DNA from: Rhodococcus koreensis
GTDB taxonomy: Bacteria; Actinomycetota; Actinomycetes; Mycobacteriales; Mycobacteriaceae
NCBI RefSeq assembly: GCF_900105905.1
Contig: NZ_FNSV01000005.1
Coordinates: forward strand, 6,138,001-6,202,000
Reading direction: 5' to 3'
DNA length: 64,000 bases
The notes under the pieces are model-generated. The model was not told the DNA's origin. It made no database searches and worked only from the letters and a program-made list of their open reading frames with translations. How positions within the stretch are numbered: position 1 is the first letter of the stretch; every line of letters begins with the position of its first letter. The translations under genes were made by a program, and so were the position numbers. Positions 44,525 to 53,179 of the stretch are shown here, one piece after another.

Positions 44525-45697
44525 TCAGGACGGGACGGGTGCGAGCTGACGGCGAATGCGCTCCACGAAGGTCTCGATCTTGGTGCGGAGTGTCTCGACG
44601 GGGTTGCCTTCGTGCTCGGTCTCGAGGAGCAGCAGCGGTATCCCGCGCGCGTCGAGCGCCTTGCGTAACTCCGGGTAGTAGAGCATGTGGGGTTCGCAGA
44701 ACTTCGCCATCAAGACGACGACACCGTTCGAGCGGCTCCTCTCGAGTGAGTCGATCAGGTAGGTGTCCCAGTCGACCCCGACGGTGACCCGTGTCGGGCA
44801 CGGGGCGTTGTCGTTACGGTCCAGGTACCACACCGACAGCGCCTCCAGCGGGTCGCCGTGCTCGGGTACGTCGGTCGAGATGTACCGGAAGCCGGTGTAC
44901 AGGTCGTCGTCGACGACGATCACTCCGGATTCCTCGATCACATCGAGGACCTCGGGGCGCGGGGCGTGGCAGAAGTGACCGGAGAGATGCAACCGCACCA
45001 GATCGCCGGGTGCGTCGGCATTCGGATCGAGTCGGACGAGAAGACCGTTCAGGGCGGCGTTGTGTTCATCGATGTCCATCACCATGCTCGACTTCACCAA
45101 TACCTGCATGTCGCTCGCGGTGATACGCGCACGGCCGGTGCGCCGCAGGTCGTAGAGTTCCCGGAGCAGGCGACGATTCGTGTTGAACAGCCGAATGCTC
45201 TCGGCGAGCGACTCGTCCGTGATCGTCGTCCCGACGACCCCCTCGATCTCGTGCTTGAGTTCGTGCACACGGCCCGCGACCCGCGGCTTGGTCCACGGAT
45301 CGTCCATCGCGCTGGTGAACTGCGCGAAGTGCACCGGTTTCTCCGGCCGCGCCCAGCGGATCACGTCGACGGCGCCGAGGAGTTGCACGCAGTGATCGGC
45401 GGCGACGAAGCCGTCGAAGACGTCGAGTTCACCGACTGCGGCCTGATCGGCGACGCTCCGCGTGTAGCCGCAGTAGAACTCGGCAAGCAGGTTGCGGCCC
45501 TCCGTGATCGGGGTGCGGCTTTCCTGGACGATCACCGGCAACGCACCGGCGGCGTGCACGATCTCGGAAGGAAAGTTCATCGGAAAGGAACCGATCACGC
45601 GGTTTCCGTTCTTCGTTTTCCATGCCTGCGCGTAAGTGACCGGGTCATCGGCCGCCGCTCGCAGCGACGACATGACGGTCGGATCCAGTTCGTTCAC
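44525..45697 (-). CDS. 2-Hydroxyacyl-CoA dehydratase subunit (HgdB/BcrC-like)
   Basis: This 390-residue protein is the second subunit of the dehydratase family. It has GSFPMNFPSEIVHAAGALPV, the usual N-terminal active-site segment, and cysteines C76 (EFYCGYTRS), C103 (ADHCVQL) and C334 (KFCEPHMLYYP), likely ligands of its [4Fe-4S] cluster. GTG 45697 is chosen because GAAGGG precedes it; ATG 45673 is the alternative. It is the first gene of the operon and is followed by the partner subunit after 28 bases, then the activator and an SDR. It is divergent from the racemase gene across a gap with an inverted repeat. Confidence 0.85.
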   Translation of the reverse strand: MNELDPTVMSSLRAAADDPVTYAQAWKTKNGNRVIGSFPMNFPSEIVHAAGALPVIVQESRTPITEGRNLLAEFYCGYTRSVADQAAVGELDVFDGFVAADHCVQLLGAVDVIRWARPEKPVHFAQFTSAMDDPWTKPRVAGRVHELKHEIEGVVGTTITDESLAESIRLFNTNRRLLRELYDLRRTGRARITASDMQVLVKSSMVMDIDEHNAALNGLLVRLDPNADAPGDLVRLHLSGHFCHAPRPEVLDVIEESGVIVVDDDLYTGFRYISTDVPEHGDPLEALSVWYLDRNDNAPCPTRVTVGVDWDTYLIDSLERSRSNGVVVLMAKFCEPHMLYYPELRKALDARGIPLLLLETEHEGNPVETLRTKIETFVERIRRQLAPVPS

Positions 45698-45782
45698 ATC
45701 CAGCCCTTCGACTTGGTGGACGGATACACCGCGGCGACTGACGAACTGCGCCGCGGCGACCTGACTTGAGATATTACGTTAT

Positions 45783-45799
45783 TGGATAGATAGTATCCA
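45783..45799. promoter_or_regulatory. Inverted repeat TGGATA-N5-TATCCA, probable operator
   Basis: A perfect 6-base-arm repeat lies in the 161-base divergent gap between the dehydratase operon and the racemase gene, in an AT-rich setting (about 45771-45815) that should contain both promoters. The PaaX-family regulator encoded at 47016 is the likely binder. Confidence 0.55.
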
Positions 45800-45858
45800 T
45801 AGTTGTCAAACATTGGTTGTGGGGAGAACCCACGCCGTCCGTTGTTCGGAGGCTCCTG

Positions 45859-46956
45859 ATGAAACATGTGCTCGATGGATTGCGGGTCGTCGAACTCGCC
45901 GGGATCGGCCCGTCGCCCCACGCCGCGATGCAGCTCGCGGACCTCGGCGCCGAGGTCGTGCGAATCGAGCGTCCGGGGGGTGTGACGCAGTTGCTGCCCG
46001 TGGACAAGGATGCGGGACTGCGTAATCGGCGCTCGGTGAGTGCCGACCTGAAGGATCCCGCCGACCTGGCAAGGATCCTGAAGCTCGTCGACAAGGCCGA
46101 CGTCCTCATCGAGGGCTACCGGCCGGGTGCGGCGGAGCGACTGGGCATCGGTCCCGACGTGTGCCGTCAGCGGAACCCTCGGCTCGTGTACGCCAGGATC
46201 ACCGGGTGGGGCCAGGACGGCCCGCTCGCGCCCTATGCCGGGCACGACATCAACTACCTCGCGCTCACCGGTGCGCTGAACGCCATCGGACGGGACGGTG
46301 AGAGGCCACTCGCACCGCTCAACCTGGTCGCCGACCTGGGCGGCGGTTCGATGCCGGCGGTCACCGGCATTCTCGGCGCCCTCTACGCGAGGGAACAGAC
46401 CGGTGTCGGAGACGTGGTCGATGTCGCGATGGTCGACGGGGTGAGTGCGCTCATGACGATGTTCTGGACACTCACCGAGAACGGGCTCTGGTCCGATCGG
46501 CGCGGGACCAACGTCATCGACGGCGGGGCGCCCTTCTACGACACGTACGAGTGCGCCGACGGTCGGTACATCGCGGTCGGCGCAGTCGAGCCGGTCTTCT
46601 ACGCGCAGCTACTGACGGGACTCGAACTCGACCCCGCGGGTCTGCCGGACCAGTACGACGAGTCGGCATGGTCGGCGCTCCGGAAGACCTTCGCCGACGT
46701 CTTCGTCACGCGGAGCCGAGAGGAGTGGGTGCAGGCGTTCGCGCACCTCGACGCGTGCGTGACGCCGGTGCTGGCCCTCGCCGAGGTGCCGGATCACCCG
46801 CACATCGCCGCGCGCAACACGGTCGTGACCGCGTTCGGTCAGCGTCAGCCGGCGGCGGCGCCACGCTTCGCCGAGGCACCACCCGCAACCTATGCGTCGC
46901 CCCGCACACCCGGCGCCGACACCGAGGCGGTCTTCCGGGACTGGGGTGTCGAATGA
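45859..46956 (+). CDS. Alpha-methylacyl-CoA racemase (family III CoA-transferase fold)
   Basis: This 365-residue protein has the CaiB/BaiF fold but matches the racemase branch: ELAGIGPSPHAAMQLADLGA at the N-terminus, GHDINYLALTGAL (His 129, Asp 130), LVADLGGGS (Asp 159) and the ADGRY region after DTYEC (Glu 231), which correspond to the proton-relay segments of mycobacterial MCR. Such enzymes epimerise 2-methylacyl-CoA esters. ATG 45859 is 6 bases after CGGAGG. Divergent placement from the dehydratase operon suggests that it sets the stereochemistry needed by the CoA pathway there. A CoA-transferase role is a less likely alternative. Confidence 0.85.
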   Translation: MKHVLDGLRVVELAGIGPSPHAAMQLADLGAEVVRIERPGGVTQLLPVDKDAGLRNRRSVSADLKDPADLARILKLVDKADVLIEGYRPGAAERLGIGPDVCRQRNPRLVYARITGWGQDGPLAPYAGHDINYLALTGALNAIGRDGERPLAPLNLVADLGGGSMPAVTGILGALYAREQTGVGDVVDVAMVDGVSALMTMFWTLTENGLWSDRRGTNVIDGGAPFYDTYECADGRYIAVGAVEPVFYAQLLTGLELDPAGLPDQYDESAWSALRKTFADVFVTRSREEWVQAFAHLDACVTPVLALAEVPDHPHIAARNTVVTAFGQRQPAAAPRFAEAPPATYASPRTPGADTEAVFRDWGVE

Positions 46957-47015
46957 CGATCGCTGACCGGGGCCTCGAGGGGTGTTGTGGCAACGGGCTG
47001 ACGTGATGCGCGACG

Positions 47016-47906
47016 ATGGCACTTATGTCTGACTCGAAGCCGTCCGACTCGAAACCGGAGTCCACCCCCGACAAGGAAGTGGCGTCGACCGGAAGCGCGC
47101 GGTCGGTCCTCGTCACCGTGCTCGGCGAACTCGTCGAACCGTACGGACAGCCGGTGCGGACGGCCGCGCTTCTCTACGTCCTCAAAGGGCTCGGGTACGG
47201 GGAGCATGCCGCCCGGCAGGCGATCGCGCGCACAGGTTCCGCAGGTCTGATCGCCGCCGGCCGGAACGGACGCGAAACGCAGTGGACGTTGACGGACAAG
47301 GCGCATCGGCTCTTCACCGAGGGTGAACTTCGTGTCTTCTCCACCGACGTGGACACCACGCAGTGGGACGGCAGGTGGCTCGTCGTGAACGTGCCGATTC
47401 CGGAGTCTCACCGCTCGACCCGCAAGAAGCTCTATGCCGCGCTGCGGTGGGCCGGGTTCGGGAATCCGACACCCGGCGTCTGGGTCACTCCCCACGTCGA
47501 CCGTGCCGCGGAAGCGGAACGAACCATCGAGTCTCTCGGATTGACCGCCAATACGGTCTCGTTCGTCGGGACGCTCGCCGTGCCCGGGATTCCCGAGAGC
47601 GAACTCGTCCGCCGTTCATGGGATCTGGAGGCCGCCGAGAAGGAGTACGACGAACTGCTCGACCGCTTCGATGCGCGAACCTTCCAACCGGGCGACGAGT
47701 TGCTGTTCGCGCACCTCCAACTCGCGGACGCGCTACGGCGCATGCCCTACATGGATCCGCGGCTCCCCGAGGTGCTGCTGCCGGACTGGCGCGGGCTGAA
47801 GGCCGCGCGGCGCCTGCGAGACCTGCGCGCGGAGTGGACCCCCACCGCCCACGCGCAGTGGCGTCGGATCGCCGGTCTCGACGTACCCGCCGCTCAGGTG
47901 CCGTAA
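47016..47906 (+). CDS. PaaX-family transcriptional regulator
   Basis: This 296-residue regulator has an N-terminal winged helix (LGELVEPYGQPVRTAALLYV, then GYGEHAARQAIARTGSAGLI), the central PaaX segment WLVVNVPIPESHRSTRKKLYAALRW cut by short loops, and a C-terminal domain with WGFGNPTPGVW-like AGFGNPTPGVWVTPHVD. PaaX repressors respond to aryl- or acyl-CoA thioesters. Here it follows the racemase gene by 59 bases and probably senses a CoA intermediate of the adjacent dehydratase module, acting at the repeat 45783-45799. The start is ATG 47016 or 47025; neither has a clear ribosome site. Confidence 0.9.
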   Translation: MALMSDSKPSDSKPESTPDKEVASTGSARSVLVTVLGELVEPYGQPVRTAALLYVLKGLGYGEHAARQAIARTGSAGLIAAGRNGRETQWTLTDKAHRLFTEGELRVFSTDVDTTQWDGRWLVVNVPIPESHRSTRKKLYAALRWAGFGNPTPGVWVTPHVDRAAEAERTIESLGLTANTVSFVGTLAVPGIPESELVRRSWDLEAAEKEYDELLDRFDARTFQPGDELLFAHLQLADALRRMPYMDPRLPEVLLPDWRGLKAARRLRDLRAEWTPTAHAQWRRIAGLDVPAAQVP

Positions 47907-47948
47907 GCGGTTTCGGGGACCTTCCCATGTTCGGTCCAATAATTTACA

Positions 47949-49304
47949 GTGTGGTCTGTGGCACACAGGGCGAAGCAGGCAGGGAACGGGTCGTCCGCAT
48001 TACGGCCGGGCGGCGAGCCGGAGTCGGCTGCCGATTCCCGAGAGGAGACGCCGGCCTCGTTGTCCTGGAAACTGAGACTGGAAACCACGCTTGCCGACCG
48101 CGCGGCAGCGGTCGGGACGCTGTCCTGCCTGATCAGCGCTCTGTCCGACATGCTGGAGGCAACGGTATTCCTGATAGGTCCCGCCGGGCAGGTGATCAGC
48201 CGGGCCGTCCCTCCGGGTGCTTCGTCTACCGCGATCCCCACGCTGGAGCGGCTCGAGTCGCCGGAAGGACCGGTAGCCGCCGGCGCGGCTGCCGGCGTTG
48301 TGCGAGTGGATGGTGGGCGGACGGGTGGCCGCGACTACATGCTCGGTTCGGTTGTCGACGGCGACCACCTCTTCGGATGGGTAGTCACCCCGATCGAAGG
48401 ATCCGTGTCCGTTGCACATGTGCAGTGGGCCGTGGACCGGGCAGTGGTCCACCTGACGGCCGAGTTCGTCTCCCAGCGGCGGATCGCCCGCGTGGCCTGG
48501 AATGCACGTGCGAACCTGGCGCGGCAGATGGTTCGGTCGACTACCTACGATGCAGATCTTCGGGCTTGCGCGGAGTACCTCGGCGTCGATCTGGCCGCGG
48601 ACCGGGTCATCGCGTTCGTCCTGGAGCGGGGCCGGTCGTCGGGTTCGGCAGTCGATGCGGGCCGCCTCGGTGATCTGATCTCCGAAGATCTCGACGTCGA
48701 CATCCTCACGATTCGTGGCACCGAGGGCGTCATCCTCTCGATCGAGGCGCCGGCAGGGGTCGGGAATGCGACGGTGATCGCGCGCTGCAAGGCGGCAGTC
48801 AACAAGGGCCTCGACCGGATGGGTGACCGATTTGCCGTTGCGGGCATCTCGTCGGTGACCCGGCCCGGTCAGCTCCGACGGGCATACCGGGAGGCATTCG
48901 AGGCTGCCCGGTGCCTTGACCGATACCCCTCGGAATCGAACCGCGCCATCGCCTGTGACGAACTCGGGCCTGCACGATTACTCGTAGCGAACAGCAACGA
49001 ACAGTCCGTTCGGATGTACGTGTACGACGTTCTCGGGGATTTACTTGCGGGGGGAGTGTCGAACAACGACCTTCTCCGTACCCTGCAGGAGTTCTTCGAC
49101 AGTGGACGGAGTGTGCGTGACACCGCAGTGCGGTTGGATGTGCACGAAAATACTGTGCGACACCGACTGGGGCGGGTGCACGACATCACCGGTCTCGACG
49201 TGGCCGCAAACTCGAACGATCAGCTCAGTGCCCAGACTGCACTGTTGATTCTCCGACTGCAGGGTCACCACGCGGTGCCGGGTTTCGGCCGGGTAGCGCG
49301 TTGA
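47949..49304 (+). CDS. PucR-family transcriptional regulator
   Basis: This regulator of up to 451 residues has an N-terminal sensory domain (about 50-170, VFLIGPAGQVISRAV, MLGSVVDGDHLFGWVV), a central PucR dimer-like region and a C-terminal HTH_30 (TLQEFFDSGRSVRDTAVRLD, then HENTVRHRLGRVHDITGLD). Starts at GTG 47949 or GTG 47958 lie just after AT-rich AATAATTTACAG with no ribosome site, so it may be leaderless. It precedes the Liv-type importer and its overlapping downstream genes by 165 bases on the same strand and is the probable activator of that operon. Confidence 0.85.
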   Translation: MWSVAHRAKQAGNGSSALRPGGEPESAADSREETPASLSWKLRLETTLADRAAAVGTLSCLISALSDMLEATVFLIGPAGQVISRAVPPGASSTAIPTLERLESPEGPVAAGAAAGVVRVDGGRTGGRDYMLGSVVDGDHLFGWVVTPIEGSVSVAHVQWAVDRAVVHLTAEFVSQRRIARVAWNARANLARQMVRSTTYDADLRACAEYLGVDLAADRVIAFVLERGRSSGSAVDAGRLGDLISEDLDVDILTIRGTEGVILSIEAPAGVGNATVIARCKAAVNKGLDRMGDRFAVAGISSVTRPGQLRRAYREAFEAARCLDRYPSESNRAIACDELGPARLLVANSNEQSVRMYVYDVLGDLLAGGVSNNDLLRTLQEFFDSGRSVRDTAVRLDVHENTVRHRLGRVHDITGLDVAANSNDQLSAQTALLILRLQGHHAVPGFGRVAR

Positions 49305-49469
49305 ACGTGGGGCAGATTCGAGGGAGCTGAACCCCTCCTTGTCGACTTCTCCAATGCGGCGACGTGAGTCCGGGCCGAAGTTCTTGACCTTCGAATCGAC
49401 GACGGCATTAACTGGCGCCCAGCGTGTTCCAACTCACATGCTTCGGAGTACGAATAGCAAGGAGTCCCT

Positions 49470-50630
49470 ATGCGATCCGTCAACTGGACGAGAAAGCGAC
49501 GACTAGCGGGTGCAGCCGCGATGGTTGCTGCGCTTCTGGCACTCACCGGATGTGGCGGCCCGGCCGGTGACAACTCTGGTGCCGTCCGGATTGGGCTCCT
49601 CGCCAATCTCACCGGTGACGCGGCGATGTCGTTCGGCAAGCCCTTCGAGCGAGGATTCGAACTCGCTCTGCACGAGGCCGAACCGATACTGGACGAGTCC
49701 GGTGTATCGATAGAGGTCCTCACCGAGGATGCCAAATCGGCCGTACCATCAGCGGTAACCGGGTACAACAAACTCCGTCAACAGAGTGTGCCGCTCGTTG
49801 TCCAGGACTCGCAGAGCCCACTCGGTCAAGCGGTGGCGCCCCTGGCGAACGAAGACCGGATCACCCTGGTCAGCGGGGCCGGGAGCGCATTGGAGAACTC
49901 GGGCGGGTACTCATTCCGATTCACCGATCTGAGCACCCCCACGATGTCGGTCGGCAGTCGCCTGGCCGAGGAGGGCCACACCCGTATCGGTCTGGTTGTG
50001 GCCGGCGACAATCCATCCTTCACCACTCTGGCGGAGGCAACCGAGAAGGGGCTACCGGCCGGATTTGCATCTCGGCAGGAGGTTTCGTCCCAGGACACCG
50101 ACTTCTCCGCTGTGCTGGCGAATCTCAGGCGGGATCGCCTCGATGCCGTGGTTCTGTCGGTCCTCCCGGCCCAGGCCGGAAATCTCATCCTCCAGATGAA
50201 GAACGCCGGTGAATTCGAGCACGTGAAACTGATCGGAACGGTTGCGATCAGCGGTGAAACCTACACGGTGGCCCGGGACTCGGCCCGAGGCTTCGAGTTT
50301 CCGCAGGTGTGGGCTCCTGGCGGAACCAATCCCACCGCCTTCGAACGACGGTACACGGAGAAGTACGGTGAGGTCCCCACTGCCTACGGTGCCCTGGGTT
50401 ATCAGGTCGGCTGGACGACAGTGGCTGCCGTGATCCAGGCAGAGAAGAGTGGAACCGTGGACGGTAGTGCTCTGCGTGATCTCCTTCCCGCTGCCTCGAC
50501 TTCGGACCTGGTACGAGAACACGGGATTCTCGGGCTCGAAATGACTGCGGACGGTCTCGCGATCTCGAGCGGGGTCATGGCCACGTTCGCAGACGGAGGA
50601 GCCATGGTCCTCGCCGGATCGGACGGGTGA
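49470..50630 (+). CDS. Liv-type ABC transporter substrate-binding lipoprotein
   Basis: This 386-residue periplasmic-type binding protein is of the branched-chain amino acid/amide family. It has a cationic N-terminus (RSVNWTRKRR), a hydrophobic core and the lipobox LALTGC. The mature part starts VRIGLLANLTGDAAMSFGKP and contains the family's YNKLRQQSVPLVV, GDNPSF and AYGALGYQVGW segments. Liv-type proteins in actinobacteria often bind aromatic, steroid-like or other hydrophobic acids rather than leucine. AAGGAG precedes ATG 49470. It is the first gene of a nine-gene-long unidirectional run. Confidence 0.88.
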   Translation: MRSVNWTRKRRLAGAAAMVAALLALTGCGGPAGDNSGAVRIGLLANLTGDAAMSFGKPFERGFELALHEAEPILDESGVSIEVLTEDAKSAVPSAVTGYNKLRQQSVPLVVQDSQSPLGQAVAPLANEDRITLVSGAGSALENSGGYSFRFTDLSTPTMSVGSRLAEEGHTRIGLVVAGDNPSFTTLAEATEKGLPAGFASRQEVSSQDTDFSAVLANLRRDRLDAVVLSVLPAQAGNLILQMKNAGEFEHVKLIGTVAISGETYTVARDSARGFEFPQVWAPGGTNPTAFERRYTEKYGEVPTAYGALGYQVGWTTVAAVIQAEKSGTVDGSALRDLLPAASTSDLVREHGILGLEMTADGLAISSGVMATFADGGAMVLAGSDG

Positions 50631-50634
50631 ATCC

Positions 50635-51525
50635 ATGGACTTCCTGCTTCAGCAAACCGTCAACGGGATCGTTCTCGGCAGCGTATATGCCCTCTATGCA
50701 TCGGGTTTCGGTCTGGTGATGGCAAACCTCCGGATCTTCCACGTCGCGCATGCAGCGGTGTTCACCTGGGGAGCAATCTTCGCCTGGGAGCTCACATCAC
50801 GACTCGGCTGGTCCCTCCTGGTGGCCTTGCCGGTCGTCGCGGTGCTGGCGGGATTACTCAACGTGCTGGCCTACTTCCTGCTGATCCGCCGTGTCCTTCA
50901 TCGCCGGGGCGGCGAGATGGCCGCCTTCATCTCCTCGATGGGCGGCCTCATCGTGCTCGTCGAGCTGGCACACCACCACCTCGACGGTGCCGTCGTGCGA
51001 ATGAACGCCGACGCGTTCACCAGTGCACCTCTGTCGATCGGCCCGGTTCGGATCACCACCCTGCACTTGATAATGGTGTGCCTGGTGCTCGTCATCGTGG
51101 CCGTGACGAGTTGGCTACTCGCCCGAACGGAGCTCGGCCGGGAGATCCGCACCGTCGCTTTCGACAAGGACACCGCCGCGATCCTCGGCGTCAACGTGGA
51201 TCGCGTCAGCGCCGGAGTGTTCTTCGCGTCAGGCGCCATGGCAGGTGTCGCCGCGTCGTTCGTCGCCATCGCGTTCAACGTCATCGATGCCGGACTCGGC
51301 TCGACCTACCTGGTGATCGCGCTCGGAGCCATGGTGGTCGGCGGCTTCGGCAGTGTCGGCGGCATGCTCGTCGGCGGTCTGGTCATCGGGATCGCGTCCA
51401 CCTATGCGACGGGGTACCTGTCGAGCACCTATCGCGATCTCGTCGTCTTCGTCTTGATGCTCCTCTTCCTCGCTCTGAGGCCCGAAGGTCTGTTCCGGAC
51501 CCGCGCAGAACTGACAAGGGTGTGA
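50635..51525 (+). CDS. livH: Liv-type ABC transporter permease LivH
   Basis: This 296-residue permease has about eight hydrophobic segments. It opens with LLQQTVNGIVLGSVYALYASGFGLV, the typical LivH start, and contains RTVAFDKDTAAILGVNVDRV, the cytoplasmic ATPase-contact loop, and FGSVGGMLVGGLVIGI near the end. It begins 4 bases after the binding-protein stop. It pairs with the LivM half of the next gene. Confidence 0.9.
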   Translation: MDFLLQQTVNGIVLGSVYALYASGFGLVMANLRIFHVAHAAVFTWGAIFAWELTSRLGWSLLVALPVVAVLAGLLNVLAYFLLIRRVLHRRGGEMAAFISSMGGLIVLVELAHHHLDGAVVRMNADAFTSAPLSIGPVRITTLHLIMVCLVLVIVAVTSWLLARTELGREIRTVAFDKDTAAILGVNVDRVSAGVFFASGAMAGVAASFVAIAFNVIDAGLGSTYLVIALGAMVVGGFGSVGGMLVGGLVIGIASTYATGYLSSTYRDLVVFVLMLLFLALRPEGLFRTRAELTRV

Positions 51526-51532
51526 CACGACC

Positions 51533-53179
51533 ATGACAGAGTTCTTTTCGATCTTCGGTGCGTACGACTTCGTGATCAGGGACGGAATCGTCCTCTCACT
51601 CGTTGCCCTGTCGCTCTATGTTGTGCTCAGCGCCGGAATCTTCGCTGTGCCCCAAGTCGGTTTGATGGCTGTCGGGGCATATGTCTCGGCTGTACTTTCC
51701 GTCGACGCAGGGGCCCCGTTCGTGGTCTCTCTCATCGGGGGGACGCTCGCATCCGGATTCGTCGCCCTGCTGCTGGCCGGTCTGTTGCACCGGCTCAACG
51801 GCATCTACCTGGCCATCGCGAGCATCGCGTTCGCGGAAATCGTGCGGGTGGCGGTGCTGAATCTGCCACTGACCGGGGGCGCACAGGGCAAGGTGGGCAT
51901 CCCACGGACCACGACCGATCTCGTGATCTGCATCGTGGTCGTCGTCGCCGTTGCGGGTCTCATCGCACTGAAGCGTTCGCGATTCGGGCTCGCGATCAGT
52001 GCCATGCGGGAGGACTCCCTCATGGCGAGCCACCAGGGAGTCGACGTCGTCCGATACCGGACCGCGTTGTTTGCGCTCTCGGGGATCCTTGCGGGAGCCG
52101 CCGGCGCCCTCCACGTCCATATGTCGGGCTTCGTGGAACCGGGCCAGTTCAGCTTCGAACTACTCACCCAGCTACTTGCAATAGTGGTCATCGGAGGGAC
52201 GGTGTTCGTCACCGGCTCGCTCGTCGGTGCCCTCGTCATCATCGGCCTGCCCGTCGCCTTGACCGGTCTTGCTTCGTATGAGGCACTGGTCAACGGCGTG
52301 CTGATCGTGCTGATCGTCGCCTTTGCGCCGAGCGGAATCCTCGGGAGTCTCCGCTCGTGGTGGCCGGTCCGCAGCAGTCCCTCCCCACCGGACAGCGCGG
52401 ACGAGACATCCGCGGAGCGGGTGTTCCCACTCCTGCGGGACGACGGGCCCGCAGGCGATACCGTCCTCGAGATCCGGGATGTGGTCATGTCATTCGGGGG
52501 CCTGCGCGCGCTGGACGCTGTCAGTGTCGAAGCACGATCCGGGGAGGTACTCGGCATCATCGGCCCGAACGGGTCGGGAAAGACGACTCTCCTGAACGTG
52601 TTGTCCGGCGTCTATCGTCCGGAGAGCGGAACCGGCACCTTGCTCGAGCACGACTTCTCCGAACTCTGGGGTCACCCACACGTCACGGCTCAGTCCGGGC
52701 TCGCCAGGACTTTCCAGAACATCCGACTGATGGACGAGGAGACTGTGTCGACCAACGTCCGGCTGGGCATCGCGCGGCGTCCGGGCGTCGATGTGCACGA
52801 GCGGACCCGAAATCTGCTCACCGAAAATCGTCTCGACTGGGCCGCCGACATCCCGGTGGGCAGCCTGCCGTACGGGGTGCGACGACGGGTGGAGATCGCG
52901 CGTGCCCTTGCGCGAGAGCCCCGCGTACTACTGCTCGACGAACCAACTGCAGGTATGAATCCCACTGAGCGGCAAGACGTGTTCGACACGATCTCGGACA
53001 TCAGATCGGGTGGCGTCGCTGTGATCGTGGTGGAGCACGACGTGGCGATGATGCGTTCCTTCTGCGATCGGCTCGTCGTATTGGACTTCGGCAGGAAAAT
53101 CGCCGAAGGCAAACCCGACAACGTACTCGATTCCAAGGAGGTCATCCGTGCCTACATCGGATCCGGTTCTCTCGCTTGA
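51533..53179 (+). CDS. LivM-LivG fusion (permease plus ATPase)
   Basis: This 548-residue fusion has residues about 1-290 as the LivM permease, with SAMREDSLMASHQGVDVVRYR as contact loop. A linker of about 30 residues rich in Ser and Pro (RSSPSPPDSADETS) leads to a LivG ATPase domain. That domain has Walker A GPNGSGKTT, the Q-loop region LARTFQNIRLM, signature LPYGVRRRVEIARAL, Walker B VLLLDEPTAGMNP and H-loop VVEHD. LivM and LivG are usually separate but fusions occur. It overlaps the LivF gene by 32 bases. Confidence 0.9.
   Translation: MTEFFSIFGAYDFVIRDGIVLSLVALSLYVVLSAGIFAVPQVGLMAVGAYVSAVLSVDAGAPFVVSLIGGTLASGFVALLLAGLLHRLNGIYLAIASIAFAEIVRVAVLNLPLTGGAQGKVGIPRTTTDLVICIVVVVAVAGLIALKRSRFGLAISAMREDSLMASHQGVDVVRYRTALFALSGILAGAAGALHVHMSGFVEPGQFSFELLTQLLAIVVIGGTVFVTGSLVGALVIIGLPVALTGLASYEALVNGVLIVLIVAFAPSGILGSLRSWWPVRSSPSPPDSADETSAERVFPLLRDDGPAGDTVLEIRDVVMSFGGLRALDAVSVEARSGEVLGIIGPNGSGKTTLLNVLSGVYRPESGTGTLLEHDFSELWGHPHVTAQSGLARTFQNIRLMDEETVSTNVRLGIARRPGVDVHERTRNLLTENRLDWAADIPVGSLPYGVRRRVEIARALAREPRVLLLDEPTAGMNPTERQDVFDTISDIRSGGVAVIVVEHDVAMMRSFCDRLVVLDFGRKIAEGKPDNVLDSKEVIRAYIGSGSLA

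Noticed and set aside
42178..45697. Class I benzoyl-CoA reductase (BadDEFG/BcrABCD)
   Set aside because: That enzyme needs two different ASKHA ATPase subunits; only one is present, which fits a dehydratase with a homodimeric activator better. The distinction is not absolute without a tree.
45859..46956. CoA-transferase partner of the dehydratase, as in phenyllactate dehydratase (FldA-like)
   Set aside because: The fold is the same, but GHDINY, the ADLGGGS segment and the overall sequence fit alpha-methylacyl-CoA racemase.
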